A stretch of 64,000 bases of DNA from Rhodocista pekingensis (GCF_042665545.1 NZ_JBHTCM010000010.1:310001-374000), one strand, 5' to 3'; counted from the first letter of the stretch, positions 1 through 9,160 are shown. Notes: generated by a model from the sequence alone, not told the origin. Program-made: numbers and translations.

Positions 1-497
1 AAGGGATAGCTGCGCACCTGCCCCACGTCGATGGAGATGCCGGGCAGATCCGGCAGGTTGACCTCCACCGCGGAGACCTGGTCCCAGGTCAGGTTCTCCC
101 GCACCGTGACCGGCATGAAGGAGCGGGAACGCTGGATATCGCGCCGGATGCGGCGGTAGTCCGCGTCCCCCAGCGGCACGAGGCCGGCGACCTGCTCCAG
201 GATCAGATCCACGTCGCCGGCCCGCTCGCTGGTCAGCAGCAGACGGAAGTTCTGTTCGTTGACCGCCAGCGGCACCCCGTAGCGGTCCACGATCAGGCCG
301 CGCGGCGGCGCCACCAGCCGCAGGCTGATGCGGTTCTCCTCCGCCAGCATGGAGTATTTGTCGCTCTCCACGATCTGGAGATAGTAGAGCCGCGCCACGA
401 GCGCCGAGACGGCCGCGGCCTGCAAGCCGCCCAGCACCAGGGTCCGGCGGGTCAGGACGCGCTGGCGTTCGGCATCACGGTCGAAAGCGGACAGCAC
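1..497 (-). CDS. mrdA: Penicillin-binding protein 2 (MrdA), N-terminal part
   Basis: The reading frame enters from beyond the left edge, so only about 165 N-terminal residues are visible. It starts with a GTG at 497, preceded by a GAGGAGGG-like ribosome site that overlaps the end of mreD. It encodes a cytoplasmic Arg-rich start, one membrane helix (about residues 18-38), then the pedestal motif APPRGLIVDRYGVPLAVN typical of class B PBPs. The transpeptidase domain lies outside the window. In rod-shaped bacteria PBP2 cross-links lateral-wall peptidoglycan together with MreBCD and RodA. The position directly after mreD, in the same direction and with 4 bases between, fits an mreBCD-mrdA operon. 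Confidence 0.93.
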   Translation of the reverse strand, partial: MLSAFDRDAERQRVLTRRTLVLGGLQAAAVSALVARLYYLQIVESDKYSMLAEENRISLRLVAPPRGLIVDRYGVPLAVNEQNFRLLLTSERAGDVDLILEQVAGLVPLGDADYRRIRRDIQRSRSFMPVTVRENLTWDQVSAVEVNLPDLPGISIDVGQVRSYP

Positions 498-501
498 GGC
501 C

Positions 502-1038
502 TCAGCCCTCCTCTTCCATCAGGAAGGCGCGGTGCAGACGCATCAGCACCCAGGCCGCCAGCGGAAACACGGCGGTCGCCAGCATCACCTGGAAGCCGGC
601 CGCCCGGAACGTGAGAAGCTCCGCCGCCATCAGGGAATAGACCGCCCACTGCACCGCCGCAGCCCCCAGCGCCACCATGGTGAAGCCGATCCAGAGCAGC
701 AGGAACGAGTTGCCCAGGAAGAAGCGGCGTTGCGTCAACAGCAGCCAGTAGGCCAGCACGAAGACCAGCGCCGTCATGCCCAGGGGCGCGCCGCCCAGCA
801 GGTCGTTCAGCACGCCCAGCAGGAACACCAGCGTCGGCCGTAACAGGTCGGGCCGATGGACCGCCCAGTAGACGACGGCCATCAGCATCAGCGGCGGCGC
901 CACCTGCACCAGCCCTGGTATCTGTGTCGGGGTCATGCCGACCAGCATGAAAAGCACCGTCGTGCCCAAGGGCAGAAGATGGCGCCCCGTCTGGTCGAGC
1001 CTGTGCCAGATCCCCACGGCCATGGCCGCGGCCCTCAC
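502..1038 (-). CDS. mreD: Rod shape-determining protein MreD
   Basis: A 178-residue, very hydrophobic protein with about five to six predicted membrane segments, the usual size and make-up of MreD. It acts in the inner membrane as part of the MreBCD elongation complex that positions wall synthesis. Its ATG overlaps the stop of mreC by four bases, and its own stop lies five bases before the mrdA start, which indicates translational coupling through the operon. MreD sequences diverge strongly, so the call rests on topology and the fixed position between mreC and mrdA more than on any signature motif. Confidence 0.9.
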   Translation of the reverse strand: MRAAAMAVGIWHRLDQTGRHLLPLGTTVLFMLVGMTPTQIPGLVQVAPPLMLMAVVYWAVHRPDLLRPTLVFLLGVLNDLLGGAPLGMTALVFVLAYWLLLTQRRFFLGNSFLLLWIGFTMVALGAAAVQWAVYSLMAAELLTFRAAGFQVMLATAVFPLAAWVLMRLHRAFLMEEEG

Positions 1039-1910
1039 TGCATGGCGCCCGGCTGCACCGCTTCGGCCGCCAGCCCGCCGGGAATACCGAAATCGACGAG
1101 CTGGACATGCTCGATCCGCGTGAGGTCCACCATCGGCACGACCCGCGGCTCACCGCCCCCGGTCGTCACCACGCCCATGGGCAGGCCCGGCGGAAACAGG
1201 CCGCCATGGCCGGAGGTGAAGACCCGTTCCCCCTCGATCACCTCCGCCCCCCGCTGCATGTACATCAGACGCGGCCGCTCGGTGTTGTCGCCGGCCAGCA
1301 TGGCGCGGCGGCGGCTGGTCTCCAGCACCACGGGAATGCGGGCGTTGATGTCGGTCATCAGCAGGATGCGCGACGACCATTCCCCCACCTGGACCACCCG
1401 GCCGACCAGCCCCTGCCCTGCCATGGCAGCCTGCCCCCGCTTCACCCCGTCGCGCCGGCCGGCCGTGACGACCAGGGTGTGAAGGAAGGCGCTGCCGGGA
1501 TCGGCGATGACGCGGGCGGTGATGAAGGAAACGGCCGGGTCCGGCCTGTAGGCCAGCAGCGAGCGCAGCGAGCGGTTCTCCGCATCCAGGCGCAAGGCCG
1601 CCTGCTGCCATTGCAGCAGGCGCGCATTCTCTTCCCGCAGGCGCTGATTCTCACCGTGGATGCGGGCGAGCTGGCGGACGGACTCGATCACCTCCGCCGC
1701 GGCAGCGGCCGGACGGGACAGCACGTCGAGGACGGGGGCGAAGGCGTCCGTGACCCGGGCCCGGGCATGATCGACGACAACCGCATCGACCCGTCCGAAG
1801 ACCATCAGCGCCACCGCGGCCACGATGAGCAGCAGGAAGTAGAACCGGTTGAGCAGAGCCCAGACTGGGGCCGCGATCCGAACCACTGTTCCGCCGTTGC
1901 GCGTCTTCAC
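1035..1910 (-). CDS. mreC: Rod shape-determining protein MreC
   Basis: A 291-residue protein with a single N-terminal membrane helix (about residues 18-40), a periplasmic coiled coil (about 70-105, rich in E, L, R and N around ENQRLREENARLL) and the beta-rich MreC domain (about 115-280) with G-x-V-G-R-V-V near residue 170. MreC links the MreB filament to periplasmic wall enzymes, including PBP2. It lies 86 bases after mreB in the same direction, and its stop overlaps the mreD start. The length matches the family. Confidence 0.94.
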   Translation of the reverse strand: MKTRNGGTVVRIAAPVWALLNRFYFLLLIVAAVALMVFGRVDAVVVDHARARVTDAFAPVLDVLSRPAAAAAEVIESVRQLARIHGENQRLREENARLLQWQQAALRLDAENRSLRSLLAYRPDPAVSFITARVIADPGSAFLHTLVVTAGRRDGVKRGQAAMAGQGLVGRVVQVGEWSSRILLMTDINARIPVVLETSRRRAMLAGDNTERPRLMYMQRGAEVIEGERVFTSGHGGLFPPGLPMGVVTTGGGEPRVVPMVDLTRIEHVQLVDFGIPGGLAAEAVQPGAMQ

Positions 1911-1996
1911 TGGCCGCTTCCGCAGGGTCCGAAAACTTGAACTCCCCCGGCATCGCCAGGGGAGCGATCACGGGAATATTATAACATCCGGCCGCG

Positions 1997-3037
1997 TCAG
2001 TACATGGTGATGAGGACGTTCTTCAGCGTCTTCATCTCCTCCAGCGCCCGGCCGGTCCCCAGTGCCACGCAGGACAGCGGGTCATCGGCGATAGAAACGG
2101 GCAGGCCGGTCGCATGGCGCAGCACGAAGTCCAGGTTGCTCAGGAGGGCGCCGCCGCCGGTCAGCACGATGCCCTTGTCCACGATGTCGGCGGCCAGCTC
2201 GGGCGCGGTATGCTCCAGCGCGACCTTCACCGCCTCGATGATCTGGCTGACGGGTTCCGCGAGGCTTTCGGCGATCTGCCGTTCGCTGATGATCAGCTCC
2301 TTCGGCACGCCGTTCATCAGGTCGCGGCCCTTTATCTCCATGACCCGGCCCTCCCCGTCCTCCGGCGGACAGGCGGAGCCGATCTCCTTCTTGATGCGCT
2401 CGGCCGAGCCCTCGCCCACCAGCAGGTTATGGTGGCGGCGGATGTAGGCGATGATGGCCTCGTCCATCTTGTCGCCGCCGACACGGACCGAGCGGGAATA
2501 GACGATGCCGCCCAGCGACAGGACGGCCACCTCGGTGGTGCCGCCGCCGATGTCCACGACCATGCTGCCGGTCGGTTCCGTCACCGGAAGCCCGGCGCCG
2601 ATCGCGGCGGCCATGGGCTCCTCGATCAGGAACACCCGGCGCGATCCGGCATGCTCGGCGGATTCCTGGATGGCGCGGCGTTCCACGGCGGTGGAGCCCG
2701 AGGGCACGCAGATGATCACCTGCGGGCTGGCGAAGCCGCGCCGGTTGTGCACCTTGCGGATGAAGTGCTTGATCATCTCCTCCGCCACCTCGAAGTCGGC
2801 GATGACGCCGTCGCGCAGGGGGCGGATGGCCTGGATGTTGCCCGGCGTGCGGCCGAGCATGAGCTTCGCCTCGTCGCCGACGGCGAGCACCTGCTTCTTG
2901 CCCCGCACATTGGCGATGGCAACCACCGAGGGCTCGTTCAGCACGATGCCGCGGCCCTTCACGTAGACCAGGGTGTTGGCCGTCCCCAGGTCGATCGCCA
3001 TGTCGGCCGAGAACATCCCAAGCAGGTTAGGAAACAT
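1997..3037 (-). CDS. mreB: Actin-like rod shape protein MreB
   Basis: A 346-residue actin-fold ATPase that forms membrane-bound filaments guiding lateral wall growth. The phosphate-1 motif (MAIDLGTANTLVYVKGRGIV, residues 13-32), the phosphate-2 motif (VVDIGGGTTEVAVLSLGGIV, about 160-180) and the adenosine motif (GIVLTGGGALL, about 290-300) are all intact. The N terminus carries a short amphipathic stretch (MFPNLLGMF), as expected for membrane contact. It is the first gene of the mreBCD-mrdA set, and about 350 bases without a gene separate it from leuA upstream, so the operon promoter probably lies there. Confidence 0.97.
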   Translation of the reverse strand: MFPNLLGMFSADMAIDLGTANTLVYVKGRGIVLNEPSVVAIANVRGKKQVLAVGDEAKLMLGRTPGNIQAIRPLRDGVIADFEVAEEMIKHFIRKVHNRRGFASPQVIICVPSGSTAVERRAIQESAEHAGSRRVFLIEEPMAAAIGAGLPVTEPTGSMVVDIGGGTTEVAVLSLGGIVYSRSVRVGGDKMDEAIIAYIRRHHNLLVGEGSAERIKKEIGSACPPEDGEGRVMEIKGRDLMNGVPKELIISERQIAESLAEPVSQIIEAVKVALEHTAPELAADIVDKGIVLTGGGALLSNLDFVLRHATGLPVSIADDPLSCVALGTGRALEEMKTLKNVLITMY

Positions 3038-3385
3038 GGACGGAAATTTTCTCTGAGTCCGGTGTCAGCGGGCCGCTCCGCGGACGACCCCGGAACTGGC
3101 CGTGCCGCCCGGTTTGCATAGACCATCAGGGCGCCCTTCCTCAAGGGGTGAAAGCCCCACGGCTGGAATTTGTCGTGGCGGTGTCAGGGAACTGCCCAGG
3201 AGACGACCGCCCCCGCAGCATCGGGGGCCGGTCGGGAGGCCAGTCGGAAGCGGCCCCGGCCCCGGCCGGGGGAGCCGGCGGGCAGCGGCGGGAGCGACGG
3301 CGCCTCCGGTCCAGAACCGGACCCGACTCGCCCGGCAGGCAGCCGGGCGGGTGGGCCGTCGGGGCGATGGACCCCGCGGGAGCGG
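3038..3385. other. Gene-free stretch between leuA and mreB
   Basis: About 350 bases of GC-rich sequence with no convincing gene on either strand. It must hold the end of the leuA transcript and the start signal of mreBCD. Two perfect hairpins are visible: 3209-3228 (7-bp stem, loop CAGCAT) and 3329-3349. No consensus -35/-10 pair stands out. Confidence 0.5.
3329..3349 (-). terminator. Hairpin after leuA, possible terminator
   Basis: CGCCCGGC and GCCGGGCG form an 8-bp perfect stem around the loop AGGCA, starting 37 bases past the leuA stop. No T-run follows on the minus strand, so it may be a weak terminator or only an mRNA 3'-end stabiliser. Confidence 0.4.
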
Positions 3386-4960
3386 TCAGGCGCTGAGCGC
3401 CGCAGGCGCCGTCTTCTCCCGCTTCACCAGCAGCTTGTTCAGGGCGTGGATGTAGGCGCGGGCGCTGGCGACCAGGGTATCGGCATCCGCCCCCTGCCCG
3501 TTCACGGTCTTGCCGTTCTCCTCCAGCCGCACCGTCACCTCCGCCTGGGCGTCGGTGCCGGCGGTCACCGCCTGCACTTGGTAGAGCTGGAGCCGCGCCT
3601 CGTGCGGGAAGGCCTGCTTGATGGCGTTGAAGACGGCATCCACCGGGCCGTTGCCGAAGCTGACCACCGGCGCGCAGGCCTGGCCGTCCACCTCCACCTC
3701 CAGCACGGCGTGCTGCGGTCCCTTGGAGCCGGCGACGACCTGGAGCGAGACGAACTGGATGCGGTCGTTCTGGCGGCCGACCTCGTCGTCCACCAGGGCC
3801 ACGATGTCCTCGTCGAACACGTCCTTCTTGCGGTCGGCCAGATCCTTGAACCGCTTGAAGGCGTCATTGACGGCGTTGTCGCCCATCTCCTCGTAGCCCA
3901 GCTCCTTGAGCTTGGCGCGGAAGGCGGCGCGGCCGGAATGCTTGCCCATCACCAGGGTGGAGCGGTTCAGGCCGACGCTCTCGGGCGTCATGATCTCGTA
4001 GGTGCCGGCATGCTTGAGCATGCCGTCCTGGTGGATGCCGGACTCATGGGCGAAGGCGTTGGTGCCGACGATCGCCTTGTTCGGCTGCACCGTGAAGCCG
4101 GTGATGGTGGAGACCAGCCGCGAGGCGCGGGTGATGTGCTCGGTCCGGATGCCGGTCGTGTAGGGCATCGCGTCATGGCGCGTGCGCAGCGCCATGACGA
4201 TCTCCTCCAGGGCGGCGTTGCCGGCGCGCTCGCCCAGCCCGTTGATCGTGCATTCCACCTGCCGCGCCCCGTTGGCGACGCCGGCCAGCGAGTTGGCGAC
4301 GGCGAGGCCCAGATCGTTGTGGCAGTGGACGGAGAAGACGGCCCTGTCGCTGTTCGGCACCCGCTCGATCACCATGCGGATCAGCGCGCCGTACTCCTCC
4401 GGCACGGCATAGCCCACCGTGTCGGGGATGTTGATGGTGGTGGCGCCGGCCTTGATCGCCGTCTCCACACAGCGGCAGAGGAAATCGGGCTCGGTGCGGG
4501 AGCCGTCCTCCGCCGACCATTCCACGTCGTCCACCAGAGTGCGGGCGTGGCCCACGCTGTCCGCGATGGCCTGGACCACGGCGTCCGGCTGCATCTGGAG
4601 CTTGTACTTCATGTGCAGCGGGCTGGTGGAGATGAAGGTGTGGATGCGCTTGCGCTCGGCGTACTGCAACGCCTCCGCCGCGCGGTCGATGTCCATGCGC
4701 GCGGCCCGCGACAGGCCGGCGACGACGGAGGTCTTCACCACCCGGCCGATTTCCCGCACGCACTCGAAATCGCCGTTGGACGCGATGGGGAAGCCGGCCT
4801 CGATCACATCGACGCCCATCTCCTCCAGCGTCAGCGCGATGCGGAGCTTCTCCTCCAGGTTCATGGAGGCGCCGGGCGACTGCTCGCCGTCGCGCAGCGT
4901 CGTGTCGAAGATGACGACGCGGTCGGCCGGGCGCTGGGATACGGGGGTGGTGACGGTCAT
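3386..4960 (-). CDS. leuA: 2-isopropylmalate synthase
   Basis: Catalyses the first committed step of leucine synthesis, acetyl-CoA plus 2-oxoisovalerate to 2-isopropylmalate. The 524-residue length and domain order match long-form LeuA: a TIM-barrel starting with FDTTLRDGEQSPG (residues 18-30), the metal-binding HCHNDLGLAVANSLAG motif (about 210-225), and the C-terminal LeuA dimer/allosteric domain (about 390-515) that binds leucine. The gene is alone in its unit but is preceded by a 43-codon leucine-rich leader frame at 5100-5231, which suggests ribosome-mediated control by leucine supply in addition to feedback inhibition. Confidence 0.96.
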   Translation of the reverse strand: MTVTTPVSQRPADRVVIFDTTLRDGEQSPGASMNLEEKLRIALTLEEMGVDVIEAGFPIASNGDFECVREIGRVVKTSVVAGLSRAARMDIDRAAEALQYAERKRIHTFISTSPLHMKYKLQMQPDAVVQAIADSVGHARTLVDDVEWSAEDGSRTEPDFLCRCVETAIKAGATTINIPDTVGYAVPEEYGALIRMVIERVPNSDRAVFSVHCHNDLGLAVANSLAGVANGARQVECTINGLGERAGNAALEEIVMALRTRHDAMPYTTGIRTEHITRASRLVSTITGFTVQPNKAIVGTNAFAHESGIHQDGMLKHAGTYEIMTPESVGLNRSTLVMGKHSGRAAFRAKLKELGYEEMGDNAVNDAFKRFKDLADRKKDVFDEDIVALVDDEVGRQNDRIQFVSLQVVAGSKGPQHAVLEVEVDGQACAPVVSFGNGPVDAVFNAIKQAFPHEARLQLYQVQAVTAGTDAQAEVTVRLEENGKTVNGQGADADTLVASARAYIHALNKLLVKREKTAPAALSA

Positions 4961-5099
4961 GCTACGGGTCCTCGCCTGGGCGGCCGTTCCCGCGGATCAT
5001 CGGTGGGGCGGGCGGCCGGAAATCTCGACTATGGCTGACGCGCCGACCTGCGGCGCGGGGTTCCCCCTGAACGCCTCTCCGCAAGCGGAGCCGCGGCGC
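4961..5099 (-). promoter_or_regulatory. leuA leader hairpins (possible attenuator)
   Basis: Between the leader-peptide stop and the leuA ATG the minus strand can form CTCCGC/GCGGAG (5077-5090) and GCGCCG/CGGCGC with loop CAGGT (5040-5056). The second has a perfect 6-bp stem. Neither is followed by a clear U-tract, so control at translation or by an unusual terminator would have to be considered. The regulatory role is inferred from the Leu-rich frame just upstream. Confidence 0.4.
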
Positions 5100-5231
5100 T
5101 CAGGGGCCGATAAGTCGAAGGGCGAGAAGCAGCAGGGCGGTGGCCGCGCCGGACAGGTGCAGCGCCAGCAGCGCGCGGCCGGTATCGGCGGCGGCGGTGC
5201 GGGCGGTTGCTTTTCCAACGGGACGCTGCAT
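5100..5231 (-). CDS. Putative leu leader peptide (LeuL-like)
   Basis: A 43-codon frame upstream of leuA in the same direction, starting at an ATG at 5231 and ending in TGA at 5100. It contains 11 leucines, including four consecutive Leu codons in the segment TALLLLALRLIGP just before the stop. E. coli LeuL likewise carries a run of four Leu codons. The ribosome site is weak (AGGA about 11 bases upstream). The stop is followed by GC hairpins before the leuA start at 4960. The role as a leucine-sensing attenuator peptide is inferred from position and composition. A chance small hydrophobic frame is the alternative. Confidence 0.6.
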   Translation of the reverse strand: MQRPVGKATARTAAADTGRALLALHLSGAATALLLLALRLIGP

Positions 5232-5417
5232 GGCGCCGTCAGTCCTGTTCAGATCCGTGTCTGTCCCGGGGCCTGCCCGGAACGCGGTCCCGACGATGCC
5301 GGGTTGCTGAAGGTCAATCTAGGACGCAACGCCGTTAGCCGCAACGGCTTTCTTCCGAAAGGAGCTTTCCCGCAGAGGCGCACGGCCGGGGCGGCGGCGC
5401 CCCGGCCGGCGGAACCG
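5232..5417. other. Intergenic: end of the DUF885 gene to leu leader
   Basis: This stretch probably carries the leuA promoter. A TTGACC hexamer occurs on the minus strand near 5310, but no good -10 sits at the right distance. No gene is visible. Confidence 0.35.
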
Positions 5418-7271
5418 TCACGCCTTGCGGGCGTCGGTCCAGCGCTCCACCACCTGTTCCAGGATCGGCAGCGGCATGCTGCCGCCGACCAGGATCAGTT
5501 CGTGGAAGTCGCGCAGGTCGAAGGCGGGCCCGAGCTTCGCCGCCGCCTTGGCCCGCAGATCCTCGATCGCGCGCATGCCGACCTTGTAGGCCAGCGCCTG
5601 CCCCGGATTGACGGCGTAGCGGTTGATCTCCCGCTCCACGCTCTCCCGCGGGATCATGGAATTCGACTCCATGTAGTCGGCGGCCTGCTCGCGGGTCCAG
5701 CGCCGGGCGTGGATGCCGCTGTCCACCACCAGCCGGATGGCCCGCCACAGCTCGTTGTTCAGGCGGCCGGCGTCGGAATAGGGGTCCTGGTAGAGCCCGA
5801 CCTCCTTGCCCAGCTTCTCGGCATAGAGGCCCCAGCCCTCCCCGAACACGGTGTAGCCGCCGATGCGGCGGAAGATCGGCAGGTTGTCCGCCTCCTGCTG
5901 GATGGCGTTCTGCATGTGATGGCCCGGCACCGCCTCGTGATAGGCGATGGCCTCGATCTCGTGCCGCGGCCGCTCCCGCATGGTGGCGAGGTTGATGAAG
6001 TAGATGCCGGGCCGGCTGCCGTCGCGCGAGGGGCGGTTGTAGAAGGCCGGCGGCGAGGATTTCTCGCGGAACGGCTCGACCCGCCGCACCTCCACCGGGG
6101 CCTGCGGCAGGGTACGGAACAGCAGCGGCAGCTTGCCCTGCATCGCCGTCACCGCGGCGCGCGCCTCGGCCAGATAGGCCTCCCGGCCCTCGTCGGTGTC
6201 GGGGAAGAAGAAGCGCGGATCGCTGCGCAGATAGGTCAGGAAGGCCGGCAGGTCGCCGCTGAAGCCGGTGGCCTTGCGGATGGCGTCCAGCTCCCCGTGC
6301 AGGCGCTTGACCTCCGACAGGCCGAACTCGTGGACCTCGTCCGGGGTCATCGGCAGGGTGGTGTGGCGGCGGACGCAGGCGCGGTAGTAGTCCTCGCCCT
6401 GCGGCAGCTTCCAGACGCCGTCATCCGTGCCGGCGCGCGCTTCCAGCGACGCCAGCAGGGCCAGCAGCCGTTCGTAGGCCGGCTTCACGCCGTCACGCAG
6501 GGCGCTCTCCGCCTCGGTCAGCAGGGCCTTGTGCTCCGCCTCGGGCAGTTTGGCGCGCGCCAGCTTCGCCTGGGCGTCGGCCCAGAGGGCGCTGTCCACG
6601 CCGGAGCCGTCGAACGGCGCGCCGGCGATGATGGAGCGGGCATCCTCGATCGCCTTCGCCAGCGAGAATTTCGGCGGCAGCACGCCCATGTCGGCCCGCC
6701 GCAGCGTCTCCCGCTCCACCACCGCGAACTGGGCGGGGATGCCCTTCAGCCGCTGCACATAGGCGGCGGCCGACGCCGCATCCACGACGCGGTGCTGGTT
6801 GATCAGGAAGGCCGGCATCCCCGTATGGGCACCGTACAGATGGTTGATGGTGTAGGCGTGCAGCCGCCAGGGGAAGGCTTCGGCGTTCTGCTGCGCGCGG
6901 AACCGGAACAGCTCCACCGACAGCCGGTCCTGCTCCGACAGGGTGGCGGGGTCGAACGCCGCCCCCAGGCGGGCGACGGCCTCCTGCTCCAGCGCCTGTT
7001 CGCGCTGTGCCGCCTCGTCGGAGATGTCGTCCCAGTCGCCGCGGTCGTAGCGCAGGCCCAGCGAGGTTTCGAGCTGCGGCCGGCGCTCCACATAGGCCTT
7101 GTCGAACTCGGTGAAGAAGAGGTCGAGCGCCGGCGACGGCCCGGCCGCGGCCCCTGTGGCCGCTCCCTCGGCCGCCGCGGCGGTGCCCCCCGCCCATGGC
7201 AGCGACGCGACCGCCACCGCGGCGGCCCCGCCCAGCATGCCCGTCCTCAGCATCTCACGACGTGTCAGCAT
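5418..7271 (-). CDS. Tat-exported DUF885 family protein (copy 1)
   Basis: A 617-residue protein starting at the ATG at 7271, which places the twin-arginine motif TRREMLRTG at the N terminus, followed by an Ala-rich hydrophobic stretch ending near AAAAEG. Export to the periplasm by Tat is therefore likely. The rest is a DUF885 domain, an all-helical family related to zinc metallopeptidases. The signature HEAVPGHHMQ (about residues 465-475) has HExxxGHH, with the predicted metal ligands. Substrate unknown. A second copy lies directly upstream (7343-9160) in the same direction, so the two arose by tandem duplication and are probably co-transcribed. Confidence 0.88.
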   Translation of the reverse strand: MLTRREMLRTGMLGGAAAVAVASLPWAGGTAAAAEGAATGAAAGPSPALDLFFTEFDKAYVERRPQLETSLGLRYDRGDWDDISDEAAQREQALEQEAVARLGAAFDPATLSEQDRLSVELFRFRAQQNAEAFPWRLHAYTINHLYGAHTGMPAFLINQHRVVDAASAAAYVQRLKGIPAQFAVVERETLRRADMGVLPPKFSLAKAIEDARSIIAGAPFDGSGVDSALWADAQAKLARAKLPEAEHKALLTEAESALRDGVKPAYERLLALLASLEARAGTDDGVWKLPQGEDYYRACVRRHTTLPMTPDEVHEFGLSEVKRLHGELDAIRKATGFSGDLPAFLTYLRSDPRFFFPDTDEGREAYLAEARAAVTAMQGKLPLLFRTLPQAPVEVRRVEPFREKSSPPAFYNRPSRDGSRPGIYFINLATMRERPRHEIEAIAYHEAVPGHHMQNAIQQEADNLPIFRRIGGYTVFGEGWGLYAEKLGKEVGLYQDPYSDAGRLNNELWRAIRLVVDSGIHARRWTREQAADYMESNSMIPRESVEREINRYAVNPGQALAYKVGMRAIEDLRAKAAAKLGPAFDLRDFHELILVGGSMPLPILEQVVERWTDARKA

Positions 7272-7342
7272 TGCGCTCAAGCTCCCCGGTCCCTGTTGTT
7301 TCGTGGTTGGTGATGTCCGTCCGCGGGGACGGCCGCCGCGGA

Positions 7343-9160
7343 TCAGGCCCGTTCGGCCGCGATCCAGCCGTCGATCCTGTCCTCCAGCACGGTCAGCGGC
7401 AGGCTGCCGCCGGTCAGCACCGCGTCGTGGAAGCGGCGCAGGTCGAAGCGGTCGCCCAGGTCGGACTCCGCGCGGGCGCGCAGGTCCTCGATGGTGCGCA
7501 TGCCCATCTTGTAGGCCAGCGCCTGTCCCGGATTGCCGATGTAGCGCTCGATCTCGCGCACGGCGCGCGGCTCCGGGATGGCGCTGTTGGCGGTCATGAA
7601 GTCGATGGCCTGCCGCCGGGTCCAGCGCTTGGCGTGGATGCCGGTATCCACGACCAGCCGGATGGCCCGGAACAGCTCGCCCTCCAGCCGGCCATAGTCG
7701 CTGTAGGGATCGGTGAAGGCGCCGAACGCCTTGACCATCTTCTCCGTGTACAGCGCCCAGCCCTCGGCATAGGCGGAATAGCCGCCGAAGCGGCGGAAGC
7801 GCGGCAGGCCCGTCAGTTCCTGCGCGATGGCGATCTGCATGTGATGGCCGGGGATGCCCTCGTGATAGGCCAGCGTCTCCACCCCGTGCCGCCGGTGCTC
7901 CTCCATGTTGAACAGATTGATGAAGTAGATGCCCCCGCGGGAGCCATCGGTCGGCGGCCCGTCATAGAAGGCGCGGGCGGAACTGCGCTCGCGGAAGGGC
8001 TCGACCCGGCGGATTTCCATGCCCGCCTTGGGCAGGGTGATGAACATGCGGTCGAGCCTGGCCTTGATGGCCTCGATGTAGCCGTGGCTGAGCGCGATGT
8101 ACTCGGCCCGGCCCGCGTCGGTGTCGGGGAAGCGGAAGCGGGGGTCGTCGCGCAGATAGGCGAGGAAGCCCTTGAGATCGCCGTCGAAGCCGACCGTGCG
8201 GCGGATTCCCTCCACCTCGCCATGGATGCGGCGGACCTCCTCCAGGCCGAAGGCATGCACCTCCGCCGCCGGGGCCGAGCGGGTGGTGAAGCGGCGGATG
8301 CGGTGGTCGTAGTAGGCGAGCCCGTCCGGCAGGCGCCAGACGCCATCGTCCTCCCCCGCCTTGGCGACCAGCGGGTCGAGCGTGGCGAGAAGCGTCTCGT
8401 ACCCCTCACGGAACGGCCCTGCGAGCGCCGCCGTCAGCTCCGCCACCAGCTCGGCGCTGCGCGCTTCCGGCAGCCCGGCCTCGCCCAGCTTGCCGCGGAA
8501 GTCCAGCAGCAGCAGGTTCTGCCCCTCGCCCGCGAAGGGCGCACCGGACAGCACCCGGCGGGCATCCGCCGTCGCCTTCGCCAGCGAGAAGCGGGGCGGC
8601 AGCACGCCGCGGTCGGCCTGCCGGCGGACGGTGTCGGCGGTGACGGCCAGCAGCTCCTTCACGCCGCGGACGCGCGCCACATAGGCGGCGGCGTCCGCCT
8701 CGGTCCGGATATGGTGCTCGTTGATGAGGAAACCCGGAATCCCGGTATGGCGCCCGCGGATGTGGCTGACCGCATAGCTGTTCTGGCGCCAGCCATAGGC
8801 TTCGGCGTCGGACTCGGCCTCGTACTCGAACAGGCGGTAGCTCAGCCGGTCCTGCTCCGACAGGCGGGCGGGATCGAATTCCGCCCGCAGGCGGGCCAGC
8901 TCGGCCTGCCGGCGCTCGTGCTCGCGGCGGCGGCCGTCCTCACTGTCGTCGTCCCAGGTGCCACGGTCATAGCGGTAGCCCAGCGAGGTCTCCCGCTCCG
9001 GGCTGGCCGCCACCTCGGCGTCGAACGCCGCCTCCAGGAAGCTGTTGAGCGCGCTCCCCGCGGCGGCCATCCCGCCGCGCAGCAGCAACGGCCCGGCCGC
9101 CGCCCCGGCAGCCGCCATCGCCAGGAAATCGCGCCTGCCCACCCGCATCGTCGCCCGCAT
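7343..9160 (-). CDS. Tat-exported DUF885 family protein (copy 2)
   Basis: A 605-residue paralog of the neighbouring DUF885 protein. The N terminus has the Tat motif GRRDFLAMAAAG and a hydrophobic segment, so a cofactor- or metal-loaded protein exported folded to the periplasm is likely. The putative metal site is HEGIPGHHMQ (about residues 435-445), and the C-terminal GNPGQALAYKMGM and GGSLPL segments are shared with copy 1. The gene order and 71-base gap point to one transcript starting here. The reaction is not known. Family members are often described as putative dipeptidases or carboxypeptidase-like enzymes. Confidence 0.88.
   Translation of the reverse strand: MRATMRVGRRDFLAMAAAGAAAGPLLLRGGMAAAGSALNSFLEAAFDAEVAASPERETSLGYRYDRGTWDDDSEDGRRREHERRQAELARLRAEFDPARLSEQDRLSYRLFEYEAESDAEAYGWRQNSYAVSHIRGRHTGIPGFLINEHHIRTEADAAAYVARVRGVKELLAVTADTVRRQADRGVLPPRFSLAKATADARRVLSGAPFAGEGQNLLLLDFRGKLGEAGLPEARSAELVAELTAALAGPFREGYETLLATLDPLVAKAGEDDGVWRLPDGLAYYDHRIRRFTTRSAPAAEVHAFGLEEVRRIHGEVEGIRRTVGFDGDLKGFLAYLRDDPRFRFPDTDAGRAEYIALSHGYIEAIKARLDRMFITLPKAGMEIRRVEPFRERSSARAFYDGPPTDGSRGGIYFINLFNMEEHRRHGVETLAYHEGIPGHHMQIAIAQELTGLPRFRRFGGYSAYAEGWALYTEKMVKAFGAFTDPYSDYGRLEGELFRAIRLVVDTGIHAKRWTRRQAIDFMTANSAIPEPRAVREIERYIGNPGQALAYKMGMRTIEDLRARAESDLGDRFDLRRFHDAVLTGGSLPLTVLEDRIDGWIAAERA

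Noticed and set aside
3170..5038. 622-codon open frame on the plus strand across leuA
   Set aside because: It is antisense to leuA, has a skewed Ala/Gly/Arg/His composition and no family sequence. Such frames are normal in GC-rich DNA.
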